The notes below the pieces were generated by a model that was not told where the DNA came from, did no database searches, and saw only the letters and a list, made by a program, of their open reading frames with translations. DNA of 64,000 bases from contig CANGCO010000004.1 of the NCBI GenBank assembly GCA_947452365.1, positions 1 to 64,000 of the forward strand, written 5' to 3'. Origin of the DNA: Caulobacteraceae bacterium (GTDB lineage: Bacteria > Pseudomonadota > Alphaproteobacteria > Caulobacterales > Caulobacteraceae). The stretch's first letter is position 1; every line of letters begins with the position of its first letter. A program made the translations under genes and the position numbers. This document shows positions 1 to 8,375 of this stretch, one piece after another.

Positions 1-143
1 ACGGCAAGGAGGGCGCGACCTTGAATCTGGATATTGATCCCAAGACCCACCCGGCCTGGACCGGTGGCAATGCGCACCTGATGGACCGCGGCGGCCGCAT
101 TTCGCGCTTCTCGGCCAAATTTGGCGGCTTCATGAAGAAGTAA
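1..143 (+). CDS. rpmE: 50S ribosomal protein L31 (C-terminal part, cut by window edge)
   Basis: The reading frame is open from base 3 and gives 46 residues before TAA. The sequence contains [12 protein letters not shown] and ends [16 protein letters not shown] plus a short basic tail, the C-terminal signature of bacterial ribosomal protein L31, a component of the large subunit. The N-terminus lies outside the window, so it cannot be seen whether this is a zinc-binding (C+) or zinc-free (C-) form. A factor-independent terminator follows 64 bases downstream, so the gene ends its own transcript. Confidence 0.93.
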   Translation, partial: GKEGATLNLDIDPKTHPAWTGGNAHLMDRGGRISRFSAKFGGFMKK

Positions 144-206
144 GAAACCTTTCGGGCCAAGGACACAGACTGTCTTTAGCCTGGGTTTCTGTTATAAATC
201 AGAGCC

Positions 207-234
207 CGCCCCAGTCCTTTGGGGCGGCGTTTTG
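207..234 (+). terminator. Rho-independent terminator after rpmE
   Basis: A 7-bp GC-rich stem (CGCCCCA at 207-213 pairs with TGGGGCG at 220-226) encloses a 6-nt loop and is followed by GCGTTTT. It lies between rpmE and ppa on the plus strand and should separate their transcripts. Confidence 0.75.
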
Positions 235-303
235 CTGTCTGAGGGCCAGGCCGACCGACCTGATCGCCTGATCCTTGCCCCCAAAGACCTGCCGGAGTTT
301 GTT

Positions 304-849
304 ATGCGTATTGACGCCATCTCGATCGGGAAGAACCCGCCCTTTGACGTCAATGTCATTATTGAGGTGCCGATTGGCGGCGAGCCCATCAAGTATGAGA
401 TGGACAAGGAGGCCGGGGCCCTAGTGGTTGACCGCTTTCTCTATACGGCCATGCGTTATCCAGGCAATTACGGCTTTATCCCCCACACCCTGTCCGGCGA
501 CGGCGATCCTTGCGACGTGATTGTCGCCAATACCCGCGCCATTGTTCCGGGTGCCATTATCAGCTGCCGCATTGTTGGCGTGCTCTTGATGGAGGACGAG
601 GCCGGGGCCGATGAAAAACTGCTGGCCGTGCCCTCGTCCTGGCTAACCCAACGCTATGACAGTGTGCAAAACTATACCGACTTGCCGGAAATCACCCTCA
701 AACAGATCGAGCATTTTTTCGAAAGCTATAAGGATCTGGAGCCTGGCAAATGGGTGAAGTGCCGTGGCTGGGGCGATGCGGATCATGCTCGCAGGCTGGT
801 TTTGGAAGGCATTGAGGCCGCCAAGGCGCAAAAGGCTGCCAAGGCCTAG
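304..849 (+). CDS. ppa: Inorganic pyrophosphatase (family I)
   Basis: The product hydrolyses pyrophosphate to phosphate in the cytoplasm, pulling biosynthetic reactions forward. From the ATG at 304 it is 181 residues, normal for the hexameric bacterial enzyme. Residues 66-71 are DGDPCD, the metal-binding aspartate signature; the preceding YPGNYGFIP segment and the late [14 protein letters not shown] segment are also typical. An upstream in-frame start at 232 exists, but it would add an unrelated 24-residue leader that runs into the rpmE terminator; GGAG at 294-297 sits 6 nt before the 304 ATG. A single-gene unit is likely. Confidence 0.95.
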   Translation: MRIDAISIGKNPPFDVNVIIEVPIGGEPIKYEMDKEAGALVVDRFLYTAMRYPGNYGFIPHTLSGDGDPCDVIVANTRAIVPGAIISCRIVGVLLMEDEAGADEKLLAVPSSWLTQRYDSVQNYTDLPEITLKQIEHFFESYKDLEPGKWVKCRGWGDADHARRLVLEGIEAAKAQKAAKA

Positions 850-940
850 CCATCAGCCCCTCGAATGGCGTAGTTTTTCTGATCTCAGGATCGCACTTGG
901 GCCATTGACGTCACCTTGCCTTCGGTAGACACCATGGCGG

Positions 941-1615
941 GTGAAAAAACATTTGCGGCATAATATTGAGTCCCGGTCTGGCTTCTCTGTGCTCGAGGCC
1001 ATGATTGCGCTGGTCATATCGGGCCTAGCCTTGACCTTGATTTTCTCGATCGGCAATCGCGCCAGCTCAAGTGGATTCAGTCTCGGCCGGCGTGTATTGA
1101 GCCTGTCTGATCGACAGATCGAGGCCCTGTCCTTTCGGGCCCTGATTGAGGCCTTGGTCGTGCCGAGCGGGCTAGATACGCCGACCACCGGGCTGGGCCT
1201 TCGCCGCTTGGGGCCGGAAAATCTCGTCGGATCGCCAGATCGCATTTCTGGCTCGGCCGTCCTGGCGCGCGATACCCTGTGCGCCGATGCCGGGCCCCTT
1301 GCCCATCTTGAACTGCAAATTCGGCAGGTGGGGGGTCGATGGCAGCTGGTCTGTCTAACCCCATTACAGCCTGAAACCGTCTTGATGACGCTTGGCCAAA
1401 AGCCCGCGAAATTTGCCTATTCCCAAGATGGCAATATCTGGACGGACACAATCGATATTCGCCCAGGCCCCACGGACCCAAAATCCTATGACAGCCGCTA
1501 TAGGGCGCGAACCTACTATATCAGGCTATCCAATGCGGACCTGACCATGCTGCTCATTGAAAGGACCACAACGGGCAGGCCCAGGCCTCCAGCCTTAACT
1601 GTGGAGACTATGTGA
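941..1615 (+). CDS. gspJ: Type II secretion minor pseudopilin GspJ-like
   Basis: This 224-residue protein starts at GTG and carries a prepilin-type N-terminus: a short basic leader ending at Gly14, then FSVLEAMIAL with the conserved Glu at mature position 5, then a hydrophobic helix to about residue 36. GspJ is a minor pseudopilin that with GspI and GspK forms the tip of the pseudopilus in the periplasm. Assignment to J rather than another minor pseudopilin rests on its length and its position directly upstream of gspK, with which it overlaps by one base (TGATG). The prepilin peptidase that would cleave it is encoded at 8372-9007. The body of the protein has no motif I can name. Confidence 0.8.
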   Translation: MKKHLRHNIESRSGFSVLEAMIALVISGLALTLIFSIGNRASSSGFSLGRRVLSLSDRQIEALSFRALIEALVVPSGLDTPTTGLGLRRLGPENLVGSPDRISGSAVLARDTLCADAGPLAHLELQIRQVGGRWQLVCLTPLQPETVLMTLGQKPAKFAYSQDGNIWTDTIDIRPGPTDPKSYDSRYRARTYYIRLSNADLTMLLIERTTTGRPRPPALTVETM

Positions 1616-2691
1616 TGCGCCTTCAGCGATCAATTACAGGCCCTGGCAAAGCGGGCTTTGCCCTGCCGGCGGTCCTAACCACCCTGACCATTTTGACCAT
1701 GATCTATCTCACCGTCATGGCCGCGGGCGACGATTTTTTCAAAGAAACCTTGCAGCAAAAGCGCGAACTCGATTTTCAGCAAGAGGCCCTATCCGCTGAG
1801 GCCGAGCTCGCCTATTGGGCCACAACCCAACCGCCCAACCGCAATGCCCTCGCGATTGGCGCTCCAAGAAACGGCGGGGTCACGACTGTGCCGGTTATTC
1901 GCGGGGCCGGGGAGGCGGGTCTGCAATTTCTAAAAATTGACGGAACCGATTATGCATGGCGATCACCAAGAGGGCAGGCAGACTCGGCCCTGGCGGTTTC
2001 GATTCAGGACGATGCCGGGCTTATCAATCTTGATTTTGCAACGGTGGAAACCAAGGCACGCATTTTCGAACTTGCCGGTCTTGGGACGAAAGAGGCGCAA
2101 ATCCTAGCGGCGCAAGCTCAAGACCTAATGGATACGGATGATTTCACCTCGCTAAATGGCGCGGAATACGAAGACTATCGCCGCGCCAATCGCGCGCCGC
2201 CGCTAAACAGGCCCTTGGGCAATCTATTTGAGCTTTACGGACTACTCGATTGGGGCAGGCTAAGGCCGCCGCATTGGAGCGACGTGTCAACCCTGCTCAC
2301 GGCCCAGTATGACAGCTCATCCTTCAATATTAACACAGCCCCGCCCCAAGCCCTGAGCTTGGCGCTGGGGCTCACGCCAGCGCAAGCCCAGGCCGCGATC
2401 GAGCGGCGGCGCATTAATCCGATTTATTCGATCACTGAGCTTGGATTAACCGATGACAATGAAAGGCTATATGCCTATCCAAACGGGCGTTTTCATTTCA
2501 CCGCTATAGATAATCAGTTTGGTTTGAAATACAGCTCAAGACTGACCCTAACGCCCGACGACCCAGATCGACCGATTTGGACCGATCTTGAGTCTGTTCA
2601 AAGGATGACCTTGCGTGGCAACCCAAAGCTTGACCAACTTCCTGCCTTTCCAAAGCCCGGCCCAGCTATTGACTCCAGCGGGGGACATTAA
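1615..2691 (+). CDS. gspK: Type II secretion minor pseudopilin GspK
   Basis: The product is 358 residues from the ATG at 1615; a GTG one codon earlier is possible. The N-terminus has a leader ending at Gly14 followed by FALPAVLTTL. There is no Glu at mature position 5, which is usual for GspK, the tip subunit of the pseudopilus. The middle contains LINLDFA and later SSFNINTAPPQALSLALG, which matches the helix-hairpin-helix-like region of GspK. GGAG at 1602-1605 is 9 nt before the start. The coding end overlaps the next gene by 77 nt, so J, K and L are probably one transcript with coupled translation. Confidence 0.9.
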   Translation: MRLQRSITGPGKAGFALPAVLTTLTILTMIYLTVMAAGDDFFKETLQQKRELDFQQEALSAEAELAYWATTQPPNRNALAIGAPRNGGVTTVPVIRGAGEAGLQFLKIDGTDYAWRSPRGQADSALAVSIQDDAGLINLDFATVETKARIFELAGLGTKEAQILAAQAQDLMDTDDFTSLNGAEYEDYRRANRAPPLNRPLGNLFELYGLLDWGRLRPPHWSDVSTLLTAQYDSSSFNINTAPPQALSLALGLTPAQAQAAIERRRINPIYSITELGLTDDNERLYAYPNGRFHFTAIDNQFGLKYSSRLTLTPDDPDRPIWTDLESVQRMTLRGNPKLDQLPAFPKPGPAIDSSGGH

Positions 2692-3721
2692 GCCGCTAGG
2701 CATAAGGGTTCGCGGGCTGAATGTTTCCGGAACATTGATCGCAGTCGCCGGTCAGAGATGCGTTTTTGCCATGTTTCGGGCACCAAACGGTCTAAAGGGC
2801 GGCCAAGCCCTCGCGGCGGCAAGGGTATTTGCGCAAAATGGCTCCCCCTTTCGCCAAACCGGGATTTTGATTTGCCGCCAGGACTCGCAATTTGGCGTTT
2901 GGTGGTGGGATAAGGCCTGGTGCGAACAGGCCGCGAGGGCGAGCGGAATTTCCAACGCCTTGACCTTGATACCAGAGCCGTTTTTTAAACAGACTGGTCG
3001 GGGTCCGCGGATTATCCGCTCAGGCGATGGTTTTGAGGCCCAGGTTTGGGATAAGGATTTTCTCCTGGCGCACCAATGGACACGCGCCTTGCCAAATGAT
3101 GATGACTGGACCGATTTTCTGCGCCTAGCGGGCCATGAACGCGTCGATCGGCCAATCACCGCGACCGCGCCCCATGTGTCGGCCAGCGCCTATATGGGCA
3201 CGATTGTTTCAAGCCTTAGCGCTGAGGCCTTGGCAAGATTGGCGGCGGCGATATCGGTCGGGCTAATCTTAATGACGACCGCGTTTTTTCTGGGTCAGGC
3301 CCTCAGTCTGACTCTGCAAGCGCGCAGCCTTGAAACCAAGATTGCGGCACTGACGCAACCCAATACCGATAAGGCCTTAGACTTGAAAAGTCAGATTACA
3401 AAACTGGATCAGTTGGCGCGCGAGCTTGATCGGCCCGATGCGCTGCTCGCCCTGCAAGCCGCCCAGACGATTATTAAGCCGTTTGGATACAAGCTTTCCC
3501 AGTTTTCAGTTAATCAGGACACGGTCTCGTTCGAATTGCCGCGCGAGGCGAGCGCGGGGGTGGATCTGCTCGTCGATGAGTTTGAAGCTTCGCCCTATTT
3601 CAGCAAGGTGGAACCGGTGATTGACCGCACCCGCAATAAGCTGGTCCTGACCATGTCGATTAGGGCAAATCCGAGCCTAGGGACGGCTAAAATGACGGAT
3701 AAGCTGGCATCGCTCGGTTAG
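2615..3721 (+). CDS. gspL: Type II secretion inner-membrane protein GspL-like
   Basis: This 368-residue protein has a cytoplasmic N-terminal region of about 205 residues, one hydrophobic helix at about 208-232, then a helical and ferredoxin-like periplasmic part. That is the architecture of GspL, which ties the ATPase GspE to the inner-membrane platform. The family is weakly conserved, so the call leans on topology and on its place after gspK. The GTG start at 2615 lies inside gspK with AAGGA at 2600-2604. The 3-prime end overlaps convergent gspH by 45 nt. GspM, normally the next gene, is displaced 1 kb away behind the opposing gspG-gspH pair. Confidence 0.75.
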   Translation: MATQSLTNFLPFQSPAQLLTPAGDIKPLGIRVRGLNVSGTLIAVAGQRCVFAMFRAPNGLKGGQALAAARVFAQNGSPFRQTGILICRQDSQFGVWWWDKAWCEQAARASGISNALTLIPEPFFKQTGRGPRIIRSGDGFEAQVWDKDFLLAHQWTRALPNDDDWTDFLRLAGHERVDRPITATAPHVSASAYMGTIVSSLSAEALARLAAAISVGLILMTTAFFLGQALSLTLQARSLETKIAALTQPNTDKALDLKSQITKLDQLARELDRPDALLALQAAQTIIKPFGYKLSQFSVNQDTVSFELPREASAGVDLLVDEFEASPYFSKVEPVIDRTRNKLVLTMSIRANPSLGTAKMTDKLASLG

Positions 3722-4126
3722 GGAAAGGTCAATCGGGCGCTTGCCTAGGTTTGACAAGTGAATATGGCTTGGCGTGCATAGGCCGTCTGGCCTTAGCTGG
3801 ACAGGGACCTCCAGCTTGGCCTCCCAACCGATCGGCAAGCGCGCTGCCGCAACCCCCAGACCCGATTCCGCCCCCTCGCCCGTCTGCGGTCCAATGACCA
3901 GGTCCAGCACGGTCTGGTTCACAAAGGCGCGGCGGCGCAGGTCTGAGATCTGCCTTTGAAGGTCGAATTGAAGAGTATGGACCACCATTTGGTCGAGCGC
4001 CGCACCGGCCCTTGGCGCCATAATGGATACCGAGACCGTCATGATCGCCAAGACAATCATGATCTCAAGAAGAGAATACCCGCCCCGAGACGGCAGCCCG
4101 TGTCTAGAGGCTAAGGTCGGCATCAT
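3677..4126 (-). CDS. gspH: Type II secretion minor pseudopilin GspH-like
   Basis: The 149-residue product has a prepilin N-terminus: leader ending in GG, cleavage before YSLLEIMIVLAIM with Glu at mature position 5, then a membrane helix. It follows gspG closely, overlapping it by 23 nt, and is of GspH size. Such minor pseudopilins sit below the GspI-J-K tip. Two adjacent ATG codons (4126 and 4123) could start it. It is on the strand opposite to gspL and overlaps that gene's 3-prime end. Confidence 0.78.
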   Translation of the reverse strand: MMPTLASRHGLPSRGGYSLLEIMIVLAIMTVSVSIMAPRAGAALDQMVVHTLQFDLQRQISDLRRRAFVNQTVLDLVIGPQTGEGAESGLGVAAARLPIGWEAKLEVPVQLRPDGLCTPSHIHLSNLGKRPIDLSLTERCQLIRHFSRP

Positions 4127-4559
4127 TGCCAGAGCCCCCGGATTTTCCGTCGGCCCCTAGGCTCGTGACGGTTGGGGCATCACTGCCCGACGCCGGTGGT
4201 GTATAGCCAAAAGGCCGCCCCCACGGATCCTTGGGTAGGCTGCCGTCCAGATAGGGGCCCGCCCAACCGGGCACAGCCGGGTTTGGATCGGTCTGTAATA
4301 GGGCCAGACCCTCCTCCGCCGAGGGGTAGCGGTCAATGTCTAGGCGCATGGTCGATAGAGCGGCCTTGATGCCCTGCATTTGCACCTTGGCGGCGGCGAC
4401 CTTGGACTTATCGAGTTGCGCAAACAGTCGAGGGCCGACCAGGGCAACAATCATGGCGATAATGGCCAATACGATCAAGATTTCCAGCAGACTATAGCCG
4501 CTGGCATTGTGCCGCTTTAGCCGGCTCAGTTTGTGGCCTAAATGATCATTCATTTTCAA
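4104..4559 (-). CDS. gspG: Type II secretion major pseudopilin GspG
   Basis: The product is 151 residues and forms the shaft of the secretion pseudopilus. The leader ends at Gly21 and is followed by YSLLEILIVLAIIAMIV, with Glu at mature position 5. The C-terminal half has YPSAEEGLALL, LPKDPWGRPFGY and SLGADGKSGG...DADL, the hallmark calcium-binding end of GspG. It is the first gene of a two-gene minus-strand unit (G-H) that faces the J-K-L block and diverges from M-C-D, with a 139-base divergent promoter gap. Confidence 0.94.
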   Translation of the reverse strand: MKMNDHLGHKLSRLKRHNASGYSLLEILIVLAIIAMIVALVGPRLFAQLDKSKVAAAKVQMQGIKAALSTMRLDIDRYPSAEEGLALLQTDPNPAVPGWAGPYLDGSLPKDPWGRPFGYTPPASGSDAPTVTSLGADGKSGGSGNDADLSL

Positions 4560-4698
4560 GTGTCCAGCGATTTTTAGTTAAGGGCCACCCATTATGATTT
4601 AGCAATCCATTTAGCGCTAGACAGCGCAAGAGAAAATACTAATAGATTTGCAAACATGTCCCCGAAGGTCGGTTGTATGTTAATCAGTACATAACTCT
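4560..4698. promoter_or_regulatory. Divergent promoter gap between gspG and gspM
   Basis: This 139-base A/T-richer gap lies between the starts of gspG (minus) and gspM (plus), so promoters for both units should be here. I could not pick a convincing -35/-10 pair on either strand. The location is an inference from gene orientation. Confidence 0.4.
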
Positions 4699-5289
4699 AT
4701 GAAAATTATGGCCGATCCTAGGGAATCAATTGATCTTTATATTGCAAAATTTTCGACGGCCGCCGCGAAATTGTCGCAAAGAGAGCGGTTATTGCTTTTG
4801 CTGCTCGCCGTCGCGGGCCTAGGCTTGGCACCAATCAGCGCGTTTGGTCTGGCAGAATCACAACGCGCTAGGCTGGAAACCGCCAAATTGGACCTGCTGA
4901 CCCGTTCAACACATCAGGCTGGATTTTCAGAGCAACAGTTTCGAGCCGCCAAGGACCAGCAGGCGCGGGTTTCGACCTGGGGCTGGAAGGCCAAAACGCC
5001 GGGAGTAGCGCAGGTCTTGGTCGAGCAACAGATGACCGCCTTGGCCATGACCGCAGGCCTTACAGCGATAAATATCGACGCCAACAAGACTTTAGAACAG
5101 CAAGGGCCGGCGACATTTATTCGGGTGCGGATCAATGCAGATTTTCGCTGGGAAACCCTAACCGCCTTCCTGACTGGGCTGAGCAAGACCGATAAGGCGT
5201 TTATTGTTCGCTCCTTGACCGTGACCGGTGACATGCCATCCAAGTTTCAGCTGGTTTTGGACACGGCCATAAGTCTGGACCCTGCCTAA
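4699..5289 (+). CDS. gspM: Type II secretion inner-membrane protein GspM-like
   Basis: This 196-residue protein has a short cytoplasmic start, SQRERLLLLLLAVAGLG leading into one membrane helix (about 30-52), a helical stretch, then a small alpha/beta periplasmic domain. This is the GspM/PilO plan; the R-E-R-x-L lead into the helix is a frequent GspM feature. GspM pairs with GspL and GspC in the inner-membrane platform. ATG 4699 and in-frame ATG 4708 are both possible. The stop overlaps the next start by one base (TAATG), so M, C and D are translationally coupled. Confidence 0.78.
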   Translation: MKIMADPRESIDLYIAKFSTAAAKLSQRERLLLLLLAVAGLGLAPISAFGLAESQRARLETAKLDLLTRSTHQAGFSEQQFRAAKDQQARVSTWGWKAKTPGVAQVLVEQQMTALAMTAGLTAINIDANKTLEQQGPATFIRVRINADFRWETLTAFLTGLSKTDKAFIVRSLTVTGDMPSKFQLVLDTAISLDPA

Positions 5290-5756
5290 TGTCGCCCCTC
5301 AGAATGACGATTGTTTTCGCCCTGATCGCCCTGCTTGGCTTGAGCATTGGCCTTATTGCGAATGACGATCCAAAGGCGGTTTTTCCTAAACGGATCGAGG
5401 GATTGCGCATGCCCAGCCTTGAACGGCCCGGCCGATCCATGGCGCCGGTTGCAGACTATTTCGCCAAACTAAACCCCCCGCCCCTGCCACCGCCACCGCC
5501 GCCGCCACCCCAACCGGATATTGGTTTGATCTTCCGTCAGCAGGTTCGCGCTGTGACGAAAGATAATGGCCAGTCTGTGCTGTTGATCGAACGTTTGGGG
5601 CGAATAGGGCGGGTGCATAAGGGCGAAGTCTTTCAGGACGGATGGGTCATAGCCGCGATTGACGCCCAGCAGGTCGAGCTTCGTAAGGGCGCCATTCACC
5701 GAAAGGTTGGACTGTTCGTGAAACCTCAGGAATTTGTTTCGGAGCCCCGATCATGA
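5289..5756 (+). CDS. GspC-like (PilP-like) platform-to-secretin linker protein, short form
   Basis: The 155-residue product has an N-terminal membrane helix (about 6-26), a proline-rich linker with a run of eight prolines near residues 66-74, and a small beta domain containing SVLLIERLGRIGRVHKG and DGWVIAAIDAQQVELRKG. The beta domain resembles the homology region that lets GspC/PilP contact the secretin. It lacks the PDZ or coiled-coil C-terminus of classical GspC. The order M-C-D mirrors pilO-pilP-pilQ of type IV pili, which supports a linker role between inner membrane and secretin. It overlaps gspD by ATGA. The role is a family inference; exact orthology is uncertain. Confidence 0.68.
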   Translation: MSPLRMTIVFALIALLGLSIGLIANDDPKAVFPKRIEGLRMPSLERPGRSMAPVADYFAKLNPPPLPPPPPPPPQPDIGLIFRQQVRAVTKDNGQSVLLIERLGRIGRVHKGEVFQDGWVIAAIDAQQVELRKGAIHRKVGLFVKPQEFVSEPRS

Positions 5757-8005
5757 GAATCGGACATTCAAGCGGCCTAGTCACTTATCTGGCGGTCGGC
5801 CTCGTATCTCTGGGCGGCTGCGCGGCCTTTCCGACCCTCAGAACGGGAACAAGTCTCGGAAGACCAGAAGCGGCCCGTAATGACAGTGCGCCACTGGCTG
5901 GTGCAACCGCCCAAGGTGCCGATTATTCGGCCGATTTTATCCAGATTCCAGACCGTAAGCCCAGCCCACCGCCCAAGCCGGACGCGGAAAAGGACAGCGG
6001 CGGGCTCGAGGCGCTTCTTGGCGATGGCGCCAAGATTAGTGTCAGCCTGCCGCCACAGGCCCTGCCGCAGTTTTTGGACACGGCGCTGGGGGAAATCTTA
6101 AAACTACCCTATGCTTTGGGACCCAATATCGGCAGTCGTCAGGAAATTGTTACCCTGCGCAGTAGCCCCGACATGTCGCGGGCGCAGTTTTTCAACCTGC
6201 TTAAAGCGGCGATGAAGGATTATGGCGTGCGCCTGACCGTTAGAGACGGTGCGGTGATTGCGCTCGACGAGCCAGGAACCGATGCGGCGGCGGCTATAGT
6301 CCTACGCAGCCGCTCGGCCAAGGACACGCCCGAATCCGCCCGCACTGTGACACAGTTTTTTCAGCTTCAAGCGCTCGAGGCCAATAGTGTCGAGCAAATG
6401 GTTCGCGAAACTTTTCCTGCGGCCAAGTCGGTTAATCTGCGCGTCGAGCAGTTTTCCAATACACTGATTTTGAGCGGCTCTGGACGTGATGTGCAGTCCC
6501 TGGTCAGCTTTTTGGAGCAATTGGACCGTCCCCTGTTTTCGGGCTCGACCGTTCTAAGACTTCGGCCGGAGTTTTGGAGCACGGATGCCTTTGCCAAGGC
6601 GCTCGAGGATACATTGACGATTGAGGGCTATAAGGTCTCACGGTCGGCCATGGTTCCCCGATCCATTATTATCTTGGCCATGCCCAGCAGTGGTCAGGTG
6701 CTTGTGTTTGTGAACGACCCCGCCCTGCTCGAGCGCGTTCAGACCTGGGCCCACGACCTCGACCAGCCTGGCCGGATTGGCGATCAGAAATCCAGTTTTG
6801 TCTATGAGGTGCGCAATACCAGCGCAGCGGAGCTTGGCAGCATAGCCCTAGGCAATTCCAGTGGCAGCATATCGGTCGCATCGGCGCCTGTAGGCGTTGC
6901 TGGTGGGGCGCCCGCTTCATCTTCGATTGCCAGCACGGGCCGCACCGTGGGGGGAGCGCTGCCAAGCGGGGGCACACTTTCGGTTGATGCGGCGGGAAAT
7001 CGGATCCTATTTACAGGGTCGGGTGAACAATATGCCGTCCTAAGAAGCCTGCTTGAACAACTCGACCGGCCGCCGCCCCAGGTCATGATTGAGGTGACGA
7101 TTGCTGAAGTGACCTTAACCGACTCCACGCGCCTGGGCCTAGAATGGTTCTTTAACCAGAAGGCTATGGGCGGAACTTTTAGCGGTGGAACCGAATCGAG
7201 ATTGGGCCTTGGCGGGTCAGGGATGCTCGCCTTATATGCTAGGAAAGACCTAAGGGCCGCCTTCAATGCTTTTGCATCCAATAACAAGGTCAACATCATC
7301 TCTCGGCCGCGATTAACCACAAAGAGCGGCGAGTCGGCCCGCATACAGGTCGGCACAGATATTCCCATCATTACCTCCCAGGCGGCGTCGAATCTGCAAT
7401 TGTCTAGCGGCACTCAGGTTTTGCAAACGGTCCAATACCGTCAAACGGGCGTCAATTTGGGGATTAAGCCTACGGTTTACGGCAATAACCGCATCGATTT
7501 GGAGATTTCACAAGAAATCTCCAAACAGGCGGGGGCCATAACTGGGTCCATTGCCAGTCCGTCCATCCTTAATCGGAGCCTGAGCACCAAGGTTTCTCTG
7601 GTCGACGGGGCAACCCATGTCATGGGCGGTTTGATGGACGATAATTTCAGCAAGTCCAATCAAGGCATTCCTATTTTGAAAGACCTGCCATTGGTTGGCA
7701 ATGCCTTTCGAACCGACACCCTAGACGGCACAAAGACCGAGCTGGTCTTGCTGGTGACGCCATTTATTCTTCGTGATGCCGATGACATGGCCGAACTGGC
7801 CGATCAGATGTCCGGAGAAATCAACCGGGCCCTTAAGGTCGGCCGCGGCGGCTCCTATACGCTGACGGGCATTAGTACGGGCCTTAATCTTGGCCTCAAT
7901 CTGCCGTCGGCAAGGCCGCCTGTGGCCGGATTGGGACGCCAGACATCGCCCATTAAAAAGGGGAAAAAGTCTCTAGGCGCTGCCAGCCCAGCCGTTCGAC
8001 CCTAA
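5753..8005 (+). CDS. gspD: Type II secretion outer-membrane secretin GspD
   Basis: The 750-residue product forms the outer-membrane gate. The signal peptide ends in a lipobox-like SLGGC with Cys23, suggesting the secretin may itself be lipidated. N0/N1-like domains follow (PPQALPQFLDTALGEILKLPY region), then repeated N domains, and a C-terminal secretin core with VMIEVTIAEV, RLGLEWFF and the classical IPILKDLPLVGNAF followed by TELVLLVTPFIL. A Gly/Ser-rich insertion of about 50 residues (near 365-410) interrupts the last N domain, as in other GspD. The last 53 nt overlap convergent gspI. No pilotin (GspS) or GspA/B gene is nearby. Confidence 0.95.
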   Translation: MRIGHSSGLVTYLAVGLVSLGGCAAFPTLRTGTSLGRPEAARNDSAPLAGATAQGADYSADFIQIPDRKPSPPPKPDAEKDSGGLEALLGDGAKISVSLPPQALPQFLDTALGEILKLPYALGPNIGSRQEIVTLRSSPDMSRAQFFNLLKAAMKDYGVRLTVRDGAVIALDEPGTDAAAAIVLRSRSAKDTPESARTVTQFFQLQALEANSVEQMVRETFPAAKSVNLRVEQFSNTLILSGSGRDVQSLVSFLEQLDRPLFSGSTVLRLRPEFWSTDAFAKALEDTLTIEGYKVSRSAMVPRSIIILAMPSSGQVLVFVNDPALLERVQTWAHDLDQPGRIGDQKSSFVYEVRNTSAAELGSIALGNSSGSISVASAPVGVAGGAPASSSIASTGRTVGGALPSGGTLSVDAAGNRILFTGSGEQYAVLRSLLEQLDRPPPQVMIEVTIAEVTLTDSTRLGLEWFFNQKAMGGTFSGGTESRLGLGGSGMLALYARKDLRAAFNAFASNNKVNIISRPRLTTKSGESARIQVGTDIPIITSQAASNLQLSSGTQVLQTVQYRQTGVNLGIKPTVYGNNRIDLEISQEISKQAGAITGSIASPSILNRSLSTKVSLVDGATHVMGGLMDDNFSKSNQGIPILKDLPLVGNAFRTDTLDGTKTELVLLVTPFILRDADDMAELADQMSGEINRALKVGRGGSYTLTGISTGLNLGLNLPSARPPVAGLGRQTSPIKKGKKSLGAASPAVRP

Positions 8006-8375
8006 ACTGATCCAGAGCGCCTTTTTGCGTATCGGCAGTGACAATGGTCAGCTCATACAACGCAACCATAAAGGCGCTGTCACGATCGCCAAAGCCGATG
8101 CCGCGAACCGGCGGCATAATGGTGCGCGATGTCCAGGAGACGGTCAGTCCCGGGGCAATCCTCATCTGGCCCGAGGCCTGGGCCATGGGGTTAATATCCT
8201 TGATCAGGGTCAAGGCGGCGCGCCTTAGGGCCAGACTGTGAAGCTTGGCCTCATTGCGCGCCTGGGACACAGCCAGCTGGTGCTGCAGGCTCAAGATCGC
8301 CGTTAGGCCAATCGCAGCAATCGCCATAGCAATGACGGCTTCAACCACGCTAAAGCCCGCGCGGGCGCGCCTCAT
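7953..8375 (-). CDS. gspI: Type II secretion minor pseudopilin GspI-like
   Basis: The start is the ATG at 8375, which overlaps the gspO stop as ATGA and gives 140 residues. The frame stays open far upstream, but that part is antisense to nothing recognisable and lies inside gspO. The N-terminus MRRARAG is followed by FSVVEAVIAMAIAAIGL: cleavage after Gly7, Glu at mature position 5, then the membrane helix. GspI is the core minor pseudopilin of the tip complex with GspJ and GspK, which lie 6 kb away on the other strand. Length fits GspI. Confidence 0.8.
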   Translation of the reverse strand: MRRARAGFSVVEAVIAMAIAAIGLTAILSLQHQLAVSQARNEAKLHSLALRRAALTLIKDINPMAQASGQMRIAPGLTVSWTSRTIMPPVRGIGFGDRDSAFMVALYELTIVTADTQKGALDQFRVERLGWQRLETFSPF

